Shown here: one piece after another, positions 35,575 to 44,012 of the stretch | Numbering within the stretch: position 1 is the first letter of the stretch | Layout: the number at the start of each line of letters is the position of its first letter | Assembly: GCA_964432825.1 (NCBI GenBank) | Contig: CAYSOX010000002.1 | Coordinates: 1 to 64,000 of the forward strand | DNA from: UMGS1908 sp964432825 | Lineage (GTDB): Bacteria > Bacillota > Clostridia > Christensenellales > UBA1242 | DNA length: 64,000 bases | Reading direction: 5' to 3' | Notes under the pieces: model-generated | What the model was told of the DNA's origin: nothing | The model's database searches: none | What the model saw: the letters and a program-made list of their open reading frames with translations, nothing else | Position numbers and translations under genes: made by a program

Positions 35575-36342
35575 ATGAAATTTGTTTGCATAAATACAAG
35601 ACCATTTAAAATATTGATTTGTGTGGCAATTTGTTTGGTTGTGGCATCGTGTATGGTGTATACAACGGCAAGTGCGAGCGTTTACGCGGGCTACACAAAT
35701 AGATTACTTCCAATTTATGGTGTCGAAACGGATAAAAAGGAGGTGGCAATAACTTTTGATGCGGCATATGGAAGTGATGAAACGGTAAAAATTATAAATA
35801 TTTTAAAGGAAAAAAATGTAACGGCAACCTTCTTTTTGGTTGGTTTTTGGGTGGATAAATATCCTGAACTTGTAAAAACTTTGGATGCAAGCGGGATTGA
35901 AATTGGAACACACTCAAACACGCACCCATATATGTCAAAACTTACTGCCTCCCAAATGACGCAAGAGCTTAGTACATCTATGGAGAAAATAACGGCACTT
36001 ACCGGCAAGCCTGTTACATTGTTTCGTCCGCCATATGGGGACTATAACGATACCTTAATTAAAGTTTCAGAAGAACTTAAGATTTTCCCTATTCAGTGGA
36101 GTGTGGATTCATTGGACTGGAAGGGGTTAAACACCTCCCAAATGATGGCAAGAATTACACCAAATGTTGAAAATGGTAGCATTATTTTATTTCACAACAA
36201 CAGCGACCACATTGTAGAGGCCTTGCCTGTGATAATTGATACCCTAACCGAGCAAGGATACACCCTTGTGCATGTATCGGAATTAATTTATCACGAAAAC
36301 TATACAATTAATAATAACGGCATACAAATCAAAAATAATTAA
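35575..36342 (+). CDS. Polysaccharide deacetylase (NodB family), membrane-anchored
   Basis: Carbohydrate esterase family 4; likely removes N-acetyl groups from peptidoglycan or another surface glycan outside the cell. 255 aa with an N-terminal signal or anchor (ILICVAICLVVASCMVYTT, about 13-31). The NodB motifs appear in order: TFDAAYG (motif 1), HSNTHPYM (metal-binding His pair), RPPYGDYN, IQWSVDSLDW and ILFHNN. Motif 1 has Ala where many family members have the metal-ligating second Asp (TFDD). That variation is known in PdaB/YlxY-like relatives and may change metal use. GAGGTG lies upstream. Next gene is 25 bp away. Confidence 0.92.
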   Translation: MKFVCINTRPFKILICVAICLVVASCMVYTTASASVYAGYTNRLLPIYGVETDKKEVAITFDAAYGSDETVKIINILKEKNVTATFFLVGFWVDKYPELVKTLDASGIEIGTHSNTHPYMSKLTASQMTQELSTSMEKITALTGKPVTLFRPPYGDYNDTLIKVSEELKIFPIQWSVDSLDWKGLNTSQMMARITPNVENGSIILFHNNSDHIVEALPVIIDTLTEQGYTLVHVSELIYHENYTINNNGIQIKNN

Positions 36343-36367
36343 AAACACGATTTAAAGGAGAATTTTT

Positions 36368-37039
36368 ATGAACACAATTTATGAAAAAAACAATATTGCA
36401 AGATGCACGGGCAAAATTTTAGAGGAGCCAAGGTTTAGCCACTTAATTTTAGGCGAGGGGTTTTATGATATGACTCTTGCAATACCAAGGCTATCAGATG
36501 AAGAAGATAAAATACCAATAACTGTTTCTGAACGGCTTTTGGGCGGAGTTAAAGCGGGTGAAAAGGTCACGATTGACGGAGAGTTTAGAAGTTATAATAA
36601 GTTGATAGATGGCAAAAGTAAACTTGTTTTAACACTTTTTGCTAAAGAACTTACCGAAAACTCCGACGACGATTCAACAAACGAAATATTTTTGACGGGA
36701 TTTTTGTGTAAACCTCCGGTGTTTAGAACCACCCCATTTGGTCGAGAAATTTGCGATTGTTTAATAGCGGTAAACCGCTCATATAATAAAAGTGATTATA
36801 TCCCATGTATTGCATGGGGCAGAAATGCAAGGTTTGTGAATGGTTTAAGTGTTGGAGAAAAGGTGACCTTGCAAGGACGAATTCAAAGCCGAAATTATAC
36901 AAAAAAATTGGATGATGACACAATAGTAAACAAAACCGCGTATGAAATCAGTGTTTCAGCCATAAAACTAGCCGACGAAGATGATTGTACACTTTCGCCA
37001 TCCATCCTTCCAAATTTAAAAGCGGGTATTACTCAATAA
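36368..37039 (+). CDS. SSB-like protein with two OB-fold segments
   Basis: 223 aa. Two segments look like successive OB folds. The first is at about 8-92 (ARCTGKILEEPRF, GEKVTIDGEFRSY). The second is at about 103-202 (IFLTGFLCKPPVFRTTPFGREICDCLIAVNR), in which YIPCIAWGRNARFVNGLSVGEKVTLQGRIQ follows the classic SSB pattern of Trp-Gly then Gly-Arg. It lacks the acidic SSB tail tip that recruits partners. I expect single-stranded DNA binding. AAAGGAG lies 8 nt upstream, 25 bp after the deacetylase gene. It is probably an accessory SSB, because a canonical ssb normally sits with rpsF and rpsR. Confidence 0.75.
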   Translation: MNTIYEKNNIARCTGKILEEPRFSHLILGEGFYDMTLAIPRLSDEEDKIPITVSERLLGGVKAGEKVTIDGEFRSYNKLIDGKSKLVLTLFAKELTENSDDDSTNEIFLTGFLCKPPVFRTTPFGREICDCLIAVNRSYNKSDYIPCIAWGRNARFVNGLSVGEKVTLQGRIQSRNYTKKLDDDTIVNKTAYEISVSAIKLADEDDCTLSPSILPNLKAGITQ

Positions 37040-37262
37040 AATAATATTGCAGAATAAAAGCGAGCGAGTGGTAAATTTGAACTTAATTAAAAAACAAATT
37101 TATAAATTAAATTTTTGGTGATATTACCATTAAAGTTGAGTTTTAAAAAAAATATTTCTAGCCAAGTTGAAGAAAAATTTCTAAAATAAACGAAAAATTA
37201 AGCAAAAACTTGAAATAATTCAATAAACAGCGGGTATTATCCAGAAAATCGCAAAAAAAGAA

Positions 37263-37292
37263 GAGTGAATCCTTGAAATAATGGGTTCGCTC
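37263..37292 (-). terminator. Terminator of the four-gene unknown operon
   Basis: On the minus strand the stem GAGCGAACCC / GGATTCACTC (two mismatches) is followed by TTCTTTTTTTTG. It lies 30 bp past the last stop. Confidence 0.75.
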
Positions 37293-37322
37293 ATCTTTTA
37301 AATTTTAGCATTATAAATATAA

Positions 37323-38096
37323 TTAATCTATATAAGGATTTTCAAAGGTTTCATTTGTTTTATAATTTCTAAGGGCTCGTGCAAGAGTGTCTGGAACAAA
37401 TAAATTTGAAAAATATTCGTCATAATTTTTGTAACTTTTTATACTAACCTCGGTTGTGTTTTTAAGTGAATAAACCTTTGTGTAATCTTTTGAAAATTTT
37501 TCGATTGCTTGACCGTGAATTGTGCGGAAAATTTCCATTTCGCAAGCCGATGTTAGGCTATCACCAATAATCTTTTTTAATGTTTCAATTGAAATATTCC
37601 CGTTTTCTGCCAAAAGTCGGATGCTTTCATTTTGTAAATCTTTAATTGTTGGGTGGCACCTTGAAGCATTTTCTAAAATTAAAGCACTTGGAGTGGTGCT
37701 ATTGGAGTTAAGTGAATTATTCAACGAAAAGTCTTCAATAAATGCACCGCGTAAATGATAGTTTGTGTCTTTTAGTAGGTCGGCTAAATCTTCAGCGGAC
37801 GCAATGTGTGAGTCTGGGAAAACACTCAAAAGTTCGAAAAAGGTATTTTTTAAATTTTTATATTCGGGGTTGGTTTTAATAAGTCGTTGCAAAATAAAGG
37901 CTTTTTCGTCTGAAGTTTTTGAGATTGCCAAACAAGAACTGAAAACATCTAGTTGAAATTCTCGAGACTTGTTGTGTAACAACGAAAAAATTTTGCCAAA
38001 AGTTAAAAGTCGAAGGGTTGCTGGTTTTTCGTTTGGTAGGCTAGATTTTGTAAGATTATATATTGAATTGAAAAGGTCAAATGTTGAACACTTCAT
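37323..38096 (-). CDS. Unknown protein, gene 4 of paralogous operon (family B)
   Basis: 257 aa, soluble, helical, no known domain. It is related to the product of the preceding gene. SSCLAISKTSDEKAFILQRL aligns with SALLEISENAKEKAFILQQY there, and YKNYDEYFSNLFVPDTLARAL near its end with YDSFDDFFTQTCIVP. Its ATG overlaps the stop of that gene by one base (TAATG-type), so translation is coupled. The central part is rich in Ser and Asn. Last gene of the operon before the terminator at 37263. Confidence 0.65.
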   Translation of the reverse strand: MKCSTFDLFNSIYNLTKSSLPNEKPATLRLLTFGKIFSLLHNKSREFQLDVFSSCLAISKTSDEKAFILQRLIKTNPEYKNLKNTFFELLSVFPDSHIASAEDLADLLKDTNYHLRGAFIEDFSLNNSLNSNSTTPSALILENASRCHPTIKDLQNESIRLLAENGNISIETLKKIIGDSLTSACEMEIFRTIHGQAIEKFSKDYTKVYSLKNTTEVSIKSYKNYDEYFSNLFVPDTLARALRNYKTNETFENPYID

Positions 38097-38986
38097 TATT
38101 GTTTATCTCCTTCATTTTTTGATGAATTGGTTGCTTGTTGTTCAATTTCCGTCATCATACCAATGCAACAAGGTACAATACAAGTTTGAGTAAAAAAGTC
38201 GTCAAAACTGTCATAAGGTGTAATTTTAATTGCTTCGGATACCTGATGATTCATTCTAACTTTTGGTGGATATGTTTCTTGGATTGTTGAAGTTATAACT
38301 TCTTTAATATACGGAGCATCGGTTGGGGTGATTGCAGAAGACAAATAAGGTAAAAAATGATTATGCAATTTTGTCTGGTAAAGTTCTTTATTTGTTTTTA
38401 ATAGTTTATAGGAATTATGCTCATAAACTTTACTCCACTCTGGGCGTCTTCGGTCATGATAATTAGATGAGTACACTGCCCCGCCTATGCCATGAATTTT
38501 CACAAAGTGTAAACTTTTAGCGCTTACACCATCGGTTAATATTGTGTCATCGGTTAAGCAGTTTTGTTTAAAATCTTCTTCATAAGTAGAAGAAAGTCTT
38601 TTGGTTAGTCTAGCGTTTTTAAGATATTGTTGTAAAATAAATGCTTTTTCCTTAGCATTTTCAGAAATCTCCAAAAGTGCCGAATAAAATGCAAATTCTT
38701 GGTCATATAAAAAACTTTCGTGTTCAGACTCTTCACCCGGAATGTATAATACATCAAATTTAGATTGAAAATTATTTATTAATATTTTAAATGCCACCAA
38801 TCTTGAGTTGTTTTTAGCATTCTCAATTTCGGCGCGACGATTTGCGAGGTTTGTACGGTTTAAGCGGTTGTGTTTATCGGTAAGAGTGCTATATTTTGCC
38901 ATAATTTTATCTAGTGAAGATTGAAAATATGCGTCGGCAAGTTCATTTATTTTTATTACATACTTTTCTTTCATAGATTGTTTCAT
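38096..38986 (-). CDS. Unknown protein, gene 3 of paralogous operon (family B)
   Basis: 296 aa from the ATG at 38986, which has AAGGAG 8 nt upstream. The frame is open to 39259, but that would overlap gene 2 by 270 bp and lacks a binding site. The N-terminal part is basic and helical (NRTNLANRRAEIENAKNN). The middle has KEKAFILQQY shared with gene 4, followed by a part with KSLHFVKIHGIGGAVYSS. No membrane segment. It lies 4 bp after gene 2. It could be a structural or nucleic-acid-linked protein of a decayed mobile element, but nothing identifies it. Confidence 0.65.
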   Translation of the reverse strand: MKQSMKEKYVIKINELADAYFQSSLDKIMAKYSTLTDKHNRLNRTNLANRRAEIENAKNNSRLVAFKILINNFQSKFDVLYIPGEESEHESFLYDQEFAFYSALLEISENAKEKAFILQQYLKNARLTKRLSSTYEEDFKQNCLTDDTILTDGVSAKSLHFVKIHGIGGAVYSSNYHDRRRPEWSKVYEHNSYKLLKTNKELYQTKLHNHFLPYLSSAITPTDAPYIKEVITSTIQETYPPKVRMNHQVSEAIKITPYDSFDDFFTQTCIVPCCIGMMTEIEQQATNSSKNEGDKQ

Positions 38987-38990
38987 ATTT

Positions 38991-39632
38991 TTACTCCTTT
39001 TCGTCGGGGGTATAATTATAAAGGTCGGAATATAAAGTTTCCATGTTGGCTCTTTCGTTTGAGGTAAATGAAGTATTTGTTCGTCTTTTAGGGTCTTTTG
39101 GTTGATGGTTTCTAGAATAACCGGACTTTGTTCGTTTAAACCCGCCCATCTTTTTACCGCGACTAAATGCTTCTGTTTGTGCTTCGGTGGCTCTTGCGCG
39201 TTTTTTAGTGTTTGCAAGATAGATTCGTTCTTGTTTAAATCGGTTTGCATATTTTGCATGGTTTACTGTGATGGTTGTTACAAGTTGCGACTTTATTGAA
39301 GAAAGTCTAACATTTTCTTGCGGGTTATCTTGCTCTTCAAAATCTAAGTTTCGTGCATAATGTACACAGGATGTTAGTCGCTCAAGTGTTTTCACAATTT
39401 GTTTGTGATTGCCATCTTTTTTGCGTTGGTGATTATCTGTTGCATTTGTAAAGCATCGCCCAGCTTCATTTCTTGATTCGCAATAAAAAATATTGCAAAG
39501 TGTCTTGTAAAAATTTTCAACGATATCAATAAAATCATCATCGCGAGAAAGAATATTTTCTAAAACCATAATTAAATTGTCGTATTCTTCGGCGGTTATT
39601 TCAGAACCTGCCTTTATTTGTTTGTCTTCCAT
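38991..39632 (-). CDS. Unknown basic protein, gene 2 of paralogous operon (family A)
   Basis: 213 aa. Paralogue of gene 1. Both have EYD near the N-terminus, then NHQRKKDGNHKQIV (here) versus NHERNNTSLKDI, then NVRLSSIKSQLVTT versus KIRLSTTKNKLAT, AKYANRFKQ versus AKFYSRFKE, and a C-terminal SNER or PNER. The segment at about 145-190 is strongly basic (RGKKMGGFKRTKSG, KDPKRR), suggesting nucleic-acid contact. The RLS.IK.QL..T pattern could be an HTH, but this is weak. The ATG is 5 bp after the stop of gene 1. Confidence 0.65.
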   Translation of the reverse strand: MEDKQIKAGSEITAEEYDNLIMVLENILSRDDDFIDIVENFYKTLCNIFYCESRNEAGRCFTNATDNHQRKKDGNHKQIVKTLERLTSCVHYARNLDFEEQDNPQENVRLSSIKSQLVTTITVNHAKYANRFKQERIYLANTKKRARATEAQTEAFSRGKKMGGFKRTKSGYSRNHQPKDPKRRTNTSFTSNERANMETLYSDLYNYTPDEKE

Positions 39633-39637
39633 ATTAA

Positions 39638-40261
39638 TTATTGCTCCTTTTCATTATTTTGTAAATTGTCACCGTCTAAACTGTCAATAAAACCCGACAA
39701 ACTTAGGGCGTCTACAAGGTTATGCCTTTCATTTGGAGAAAGTCTAGTCCTTGTGTTTGCTTTTGGTACTCTTTTGGCACGGGCGGTGAATTTGCTACCG
39801 GAGTATTGTTCTTGAGTGATTCTTCGGGAAATATTGTTATTTTTTTCAAAATATCTATCAAAAACCTTGGTTTTTGATAGGGTTCTATTGATTTGCTCTT
39901 TAAAGCGTGAATAAAATTTCGCCCTACTTACACAAAACATCGTGGCGAGTTTGTTCTTTGTTGTGGATAGTCGGATTTTGTCACTTTCTAAAAAACAATT
40001 GCCGTAGTCTAAAGTTTCGACCATAGATAAACATTCGGATAACATACAATAGGTAAGTGTGATATCCTTTAAAGAGGTATTGTTTCGCTCATGGTTTTCA
40101 GCAAGACTGATAAAATAGCGTTGCAAGTCCTCTCTTTTGGTGGAGTCGTGTAATTCTTTGATTTTGTCGTAAATAGAAACGACAGTTTTATCAAATGGCA
40201 ATTTTGCCGATAAAACCTCATAAAAACTACCGACTAGTGCATCGTACTCGGTATGATTCAT
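39638..40261 (-). CDS. Unknown basic protein, gene 1 of paralogous operon (family A)
   Basis: 207 aa, first gene of the operon. GGGGGA lies 5 nt before the ATG at 40261 and a consensus promoter at 40308-40336. The N-terminal 120 residues are helical, and the middle has IRLSTTKNKLATMFCVSRAKFY, which could form a helix-turn-helix. The C-terminal third is basic (KFTARAKRVPKANTRTR) before SPNERHNL. Paralogous with gene 2. The four genes together (A, A, B, B) are a compact unit of unknown role. Confidence 0.65.
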   Translation of the reverse strand: MNHTEYDALVGSFYEVLSAKLPFDKTVVSIYDKIKELHDSTKREDLQRYFISLAENHERNNTSLKDITLTYCMLSECLSMVETLDYGNCFLESDKIRLSTTKNKLATMFCVSRAKFYSRFKEQINRTLSKTKVFDRYFEKNNNISRRITQEQYSGSKFTARAKRVPKANTRTRLSPNERHNLVDALSLSGFIDSLDGDNLQNNEKEQ

Positions 40262-40307
40262 ATTGTCCCCCTAAAATTTATTTTAAGCCCCTTTTTATAG
40301 TTATTAA

Positions 40308-40336
40308 ATAATAACACAAATTGTGTAAAATGTCAA
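40308..40336 (-). promoter_or_regulatory. Promoter of the four-gene unknown operon
   Basis: Minus strand: TTGACA (40336-40331), a 17-bp spacer, TATTAT (40313-40308), 47 bp before the ATG. Confidence 0.82.
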
Positions 40337-40704
40337 TACCTGCCGTTAATTTGCCCTATTTACCGCCGGATTTAGAAAGTATAAAAAAAGAAGTTTAAGA
40401 TGAAAAAATCATTAAACTTCTTAAATTAATATTAAAATTTGTTTTTTTTTGCTTATTACTATTTATGGCTTTTATAACCCAATAAAATTTTATAAAATAT
40501 TAATTTTTCTATTTATAAAATTATATATGCCCCAAAATTTCTAAAAAATCAAAAATTAAAGATTTGAAGGGTTGTTAATTATTGCCATTAAAGTTTTAAC
40601 CAAATTTTAATACTCTAAGTGTCTGATTGATGTATATACATAGTATATAACAATAAACAAGATATAAAATACCAACAGCAAAATGTTTTGAGTAAACTTA
40701 AAAA
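40337..40704. other. Intergenic between ndk and the unknown operon
   Basis: AT-rich. A perfect 11-bp stem, AAGAAGTTTAA / TTAAACTTCTT, at 40388-40422 is followed on the minus strand by TTTTTTT and is probably the terminator for ndk, 280 bp beyond its stop. A palindromic GTATATAC lies near 40635. Nothing else seen. Confidence 0.5.
40382..40422 (-). terminator. Intrinsic terminator downstream of ndk
   Basis: Perfect 11-bp stem AAGAAGTTTAA / TTAAACTTCTT, 13-nt loop, then seven T on the minus strand. Confidence 0.75.
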
Positions 40705-41142
40705 TTAAATATTGTGGTTTTCTGCAAAAACGCTTTCGCCAAAAAATCTTTTAATTTCTGCATTTGCGGTGTCTCTTGCATCTGAAGCATGGATAACATT
40801 TGCCGAAGACGATGCACCTTCGTGCATAAAGTCGCCACGAATGGTTCCTTTTGGTGAATTTTTTGTAGGTCCGACAATTTCACGAATCTTTGCAATAATA
40901 CCTTCGTTTCCGGCAATAAGCATAGCGTAACACTCGCCACTTAGCATATAACTTTCAACTTCTGGGTAAAAAGGCTTATCTGCAATATGTGCATAATGCT
41001 CTTTTAGGGTATCCCTTCCAATGTTAATAACATTTTCTTTTAAAATGTGCCCGCCAATAGATTCTAGTCTTGCTTTAATTTCGTCTTTGTGCTCCAAATA
41101 TCCAGGCTTGATCATAACATAACTGTATTCTTCAAATTTCAT
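40705..41142 (-). CDS. ndk: Nucleoside diphosphate kinase
   Basis: Transfers the gamma phosphate of ATP to other nucleoside diphosphates through a phospho-His. 145 aa, typical. Visible are the start SYVMIKPGYL, the nucleotide-binding part SGECYAMLIAG, GTIRGDF, and the catalytic His in NVIHASDARDTANAEIKRFF. The GD before F and the HAS motif are complete. GGAG lies 8 nt before the ATG at 41142. Monocistronic. Confidence 0.96.
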   Translation of the reverse strand: MKFEEYSYVMIKPGYLEHKDEIKARLESIGGHILKENVINIGRDTLKEHYAHIADKPFYPEVESYMLSGECYAMLIAGNEGIIAKIREIVGPTKNSPKGTIRGDFMHEGASSSANVIHASDARDTANAEIKRFFGESVFAENHNI

Positions 41143-41393
41143 AATTTATCTCCATTTATTAAAAATTCCTAAAAACATAATACCCGAAGAGTGCACCCTT
41201 TGTCAAGAAAAATGTAATCGGTTGAAAATTTCATAAAAAAACAATAGATAATCTGTAATTTTAAACGGGGAAATTATTGCTTAACATAACTCTTTAAAAA
41301 AATAGATTTTGTAATAAAAAAATAACCTCAAGCGGAGTTGTTATAAATAAACTTAGGGGCAAAAGCCCCCTAAAATGGTTTTTGGGGTTAAGT

Positions 41394-41609
41394 TTAGTAG
41401 CTTGAAAGCCCCACTAGTTCATCTAAACTTACATCAAAAAACTTTGCAAGTGCAATAAGTGAAGACATATTTGGTTCCCTTAGTCCATTTTCCCATAAAC
41501 TAATTATCCCTTTGCTAACATTTATTGCTTTTGCAAGTTCTACTTGACCTATTCCTCGCTCGGTGCGTAATTCTTTTAAATTGTCTTTAAATAAGTTTTC
41601 ATTTTCCAT
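41394..41609 (-). CDS. Small XRE-family repressor
   Basis: 71 aa, almost only a helix-turn-helix: LKELRTERGIGQVELAKAIN then VSKGIISLWENGLREPNMSSL, with the usual XRE ending FFDVSLDELVGL. Such proteins often repress divergent genes. It is divergent from the TM2-protein operon, and two palindromes at 41746-41792 lie in front of that operon, so it probably binds there. The ATG has only a weak binding site. The 5' region at 41610-41735 carries a long inverted repeat (ATTATCAG / CTGATAAT ends) that may fold in the leader RNA. Confidence 0.88.
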   Translation of the reverse strand: MENENLFKDNLKELRTERGIGQVELAKAINVSKGIISLWENGLREPNMSSLIALAKFFDVSLDELVGLSSY

Positions 41610-41745
41610 TATTATCAGATGTTGTCGGCAGGTAACCTTAAAATATCTGCCACCAGTTCATTTATTCAAAACCTAAGTGCCGAAAATTTTAACGGAAGTT
41701 GTGACCAGCAACTGATAATCACTTAATGGTTTAGTTAACAATATA

Positions 41746-41798
41746 TTCTCACAGTTGTAAGAAAATTGCTCGACTTCTTACAATTGTAAGAATATAAT
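41746..41798 (+). promoter_or_regulatory. Two operator palindromes and -10 box
   Basis: Site 2, at 41775-41792, is the perfect 18-bp palindrome TTCTTACAATTGTAAGAA. Site 1, at 41746-41763, is the same with two changes (TTCTCACAGTTGTAAGAA). The centres are 29 bp apart. TATAAT at 41793-41798 abuts site 2, so a bound repressor would block the polymerase. The likely ligand is the divergent XRE protein. Confidence 0.85.
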
Positions 41799-41834
41799 AA
41801 AAGTGAAATTTTTGTTAAAAGGGAGGAAATACAA

Positions 41835-42227
41835 ATGGATGAAAACACAAACTCGCAAAGTGTAAACATTCAAGAAACTAAATTTTGTAGAGAATGTGGG
41901 CAAAAAATTGCAAAAAAGGCTGTAATTTGTCCTCATTGTGGGTGTCAAGTTGAAAATGTTACACCATCTCAACCACAGGTAGTAATCAATAATTCAAATC
42001 AAAACCAAAACACTAACTCTATCGCTCCGCAAGGCGTTAGAATGTGTAATAAGTGGGTTGCACTTTTATTGTGTTTATTATTAGGCTGCCTTGGTGGACA
42101 TAGGTTTTATGAGGGTAAAATTGGTAGTGGGATTTTATATTTATTTACGGGCGGATTTTTCTTTATTGGCGTATTGATAGATTTCTTAACAATCATTGTT
42201 AAACCAAATCCTTATGCAGTATATTAA
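41835..42227 (+). CDS. Zinc-ribbon and TM2-domain membrane protein
   Basis: 130 aa. Residues 17-36 form a zinc ribbon with CRECGQKIAKKAVICPHCG (two CxxC pairs). A Gln/Asn-rich linker follows (NNSNQNQNTNS). Residues 72-126 are a TM2 domain: two membrane helices with LGCLGGHRFYEGKIGSGIL between them, the family signature. The function of TM2 proteins is not established in bacteria. GGGAGG lies 9 nt upstream. It is under two operator sites and is followed 13 bp later by another membrane protein gene. Confidence 0.9.
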   Translation: MDENTNSQSVNIQETKFCRECGQKIAKKAVICPHCGCQVENVTPSQPQVVINNSNQNQNTNSIAPQGVRMCNKWVALLLCLLLGCLGGHRFYEGKIGSGILYLFTGGFFFIGVLIDFLTIIVKPNPYAVY

Positions 42228-42240
42228 AGGAGAAATTATT

Positions 42241-42663
42241 ATGAAAGTTGAAATCAATGATAATAATATGAATGCAGAAATTGGTTCAAATAAAACTATA
42301 TCAAGCAATTCACCAAATATTGAAGTGATAAAGCAATTCAATTTGGAAGCGCCTATTATATTTGGTATTGTAGCATTTATTACATCGGTTATAAATCTTC
42401 TAATTGGGCTATTTGTAAATTTTGGTACAAAAACAATAACTGGAATAATTGGAGAAATACCTTATTATTTGGTTGCTGTTCTAGTAGTGTTTATGGTGAT
42501 TATGATAGTTTTATCAGTAATATTTGGCGTGTTTTCTGTAGTATTTTTTGCCAAATCGAAGAAAAAAACGATGGATATAATGGGTTTTATACTTGCGATT
42601 TTATCTTTTGTTACAACTTGCACTGGTGCTATTTTTAGCGTTCTAGGTGTAGTTGTTTGGTAA
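42241..42663 (+). CDS. Four-segment membrane protein, unknown
   Basis: 140 aa from the ATG at 42241, which has AAAGGAG 8 nt upstream; the frame is open 45 nt further 5' but overlaps the previous gene. After an Asn-rich N-terminus of about 40 residues come three to four membrane segments (APIIFGIVAFITSVINLLIGL, LVAVLVVFMVIMIVLSVIFG, GFILAILSFVTTCTGAIFSV). SKKKTM separates the last two. The C-terminal part looks like a DUF4190-type fold, but that is only resemblance. Co-transcribed with the TM2 gene. Confidence 0.75.
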   Translation: MKVEINDNNMNAEIGSNKTISSNSPNIEVIKQFNLEAPIIFGIVAFITSVINLLIGLFVNFGTKTITGIIGEIPYYLVAVLVVFMVIMIVLSVIFGVFSVVFFAKSKKKTMDIMGFILAILSFVTTCTGAIFSVLGVVVW

Positions 42664-42697
42664 AAGTAAAAAAGGCTAAACTAAAAAAAATGAGATT

Positions 42698-42731
42698 TTA
42701 AAAGGGGGTTGCAATTACAACACCCTTTTAA
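42698..42731 (+). terminator. Terminator of the TM2 operon (first)
   Basis: Stem TTAAAAGGGGGTTG / CAACACCCTTTTAA (one mismatch) with a short loop, followed by TGTTTTG. It lies 35 bp past the stop. Confidence 0.75.
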
Positions 42732-42775
42732 TGTTTTGTAATTATAAAAACAAATTATCTGCATCTAAACAAAAA

Positions 42776-42820
42776 AAAACACCGGCAATTAGGTAGTCCT
42801 AGTTGTCGGTGCTTTTGTTA
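42776..42820 (+). terminator. Terminator of the TM2 operon (second)
   Basis: Stem AACACCGGCAA / TTGTCGGTGCTT with an inner TAGG / CCTA pair, followed by TTGTTATTTATT. It may also act on minus-strand transcripts from parB. Confidence 0.7.
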
Positions 42821-42953
42821 TTTATTAAAGTCGTAAATTTGTGAATTGCTTAGACTAATTATATAAAATAGGAAGTGTTTTTTAACATTTAATGAAGTAT
42901 ATGCTAGAAAGAAAATGTGTTTAAAAATTGTAATTTAATTTGAGAGTTAAAAT

Positions 42954-44006
42954 TTATCTATGTAAAATGTTATAAATTCGGTCTAAGTCGTCTTTTGAAA
43001 AATATTCTATAATAATTTTCCCTTTGCGGTCGGTTCCTTGAATGGTTGCTTTGGTTGAGAAAATGCGTTGCAATTGTGCGGAAAAATCTTGCAATTCCAA
43101 ACTTTGAACATAGGTTGCTTTACGCTTGCGGGCTTCGGTTAAGTTGGACATATTTTGGATGTATTTTTCCAACTCTCTAACACTAGCCTTGCTTTGCACA
43201 GCCATTAAAGCCGTTTTTAATTGAAGTTCGCGGTCCTCTATTCCGACTAAAATTTTTCCGTGACCAGCAGACAACTCGCCACGCTCGATCATTTTAACAA
43301 TTTCAGGGCGAAGTGCCAAAAGTCTTAGGGTGTTTGTGACTGCCGTTCGGCTTTTTCCGATTTTTTCGGCAATTTCTTCTTGGGTTAGGTTAAACCTTTC
43401 CACAAGTTCACGAATTGCGAAAGCCGATTCAATTGGGTTTAAATCTTCTCTTTGAAGGTTTTCAATTAAAGATATTTCGGCAATTTCTTGTTCGGTGTAA
43501 CGCTTTATGATTGCAGGAATGGTTTTAAGCCCTGCAAGTTTGCTAGCCCTAAAACGCCTTTCACCCGAAACTATCATATAGCGGTCGCCATTTTTAACCA
43601 AAATGATTGGTTGAATAACTCCGTGTGCTTTAATGCTTTGAGCAAGTTCGTTTAGTGCACCTTCATTAAAATTTTTACGCGGTTGACTTAAATTTCGGTC
43701 AATTAAAGCAAGAGGAATTTCGCGTGGGGTTGGGTCGCCGGTTGGAACTTCAACGATTTTCTCGACAATCTTTTCAACGGGTTTTTCAACGATTTTCTCG
43801 ACGATTTTTTCAACTGGCTTCTCGACGATTTTCTCGACGATTTTTTCTACCGGTTTTTCAACAATCTTTTCAACAACCTTGGTTTCAACAATCTTTTCAG
43901 GTTCGTTTTTGTCGTTTGTTTTCTTTTTTGGGGTAAGTGTTAAGTCTTCCGGCTCATCGTCAAGCCCTCCAAAAAGTGAATCTAAACCTCTTCCGAGTCT
44001 TGCCAT
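42954..44006 (-). CDS. parB: Chromosome partition protein ParB with repeat linker
   Basis: Binds parS and spreads as a CTP-dependent clamp. 350 aa against the usual 280-300. The excess is residues 35-93, where an 11-residue unit of the type EKPVEKIVEKI recurs about three times, with shorter variants before it. The conserved parts are intact: MARLGRGLDSLFGG at the N-terminus, IPLALIDRNLSQPRK, the CTP-binding GERRFRA, ENLQREDLNPIE, and the HTH TQEEIAEKIGKSRTAV. The repeat linker would lengthen the tether between the ParA-contacting N-terminus and the clamp. It is 6 bp after parA. parS sites are clustered at 48.5-49.7 kb. Confidence 0.97.
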   Translation of the reverse strand: MARLGRGLDSLFGGLDDEPEDLTLTPKKKTNDKNEPEKIVETKVVEKIVEKPVEKIVEKIVEKPVEKIVEKIVEKPVEKIVEKIVEVPTGDPTPREIPLALIDRNLSQPRKNFNEGALNELAQSIKAHGVIQPIILVKNGDRYMIVSGERRFRASKLAGLKTIPAIIKRYTEQEIAEISLIENLQREDLNPIESAFAIRELVERFNLTQEEIAEKIGKSRTAVTNTLRLLALRPEIVKMIERGELSAGHGKILVGIEDRELQLKTALMAVQSKASVRELEKYIQNMSNLTEARKRKATYVQSLELQDFSAQLQRIFSTKATIQGTDRKGKIIIEYFSKDDLDRIYNILHR

Positions 44007-44012
44007 TTTCTG

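Noticed and set aside
38987..39259. N-terminal extension of operon gene 3 to 39259
   Set aside because: It would overlap gene 2 by 270 bp and has no binding site, whereas the ATG at 38986 has AAGGAG at the right distance.
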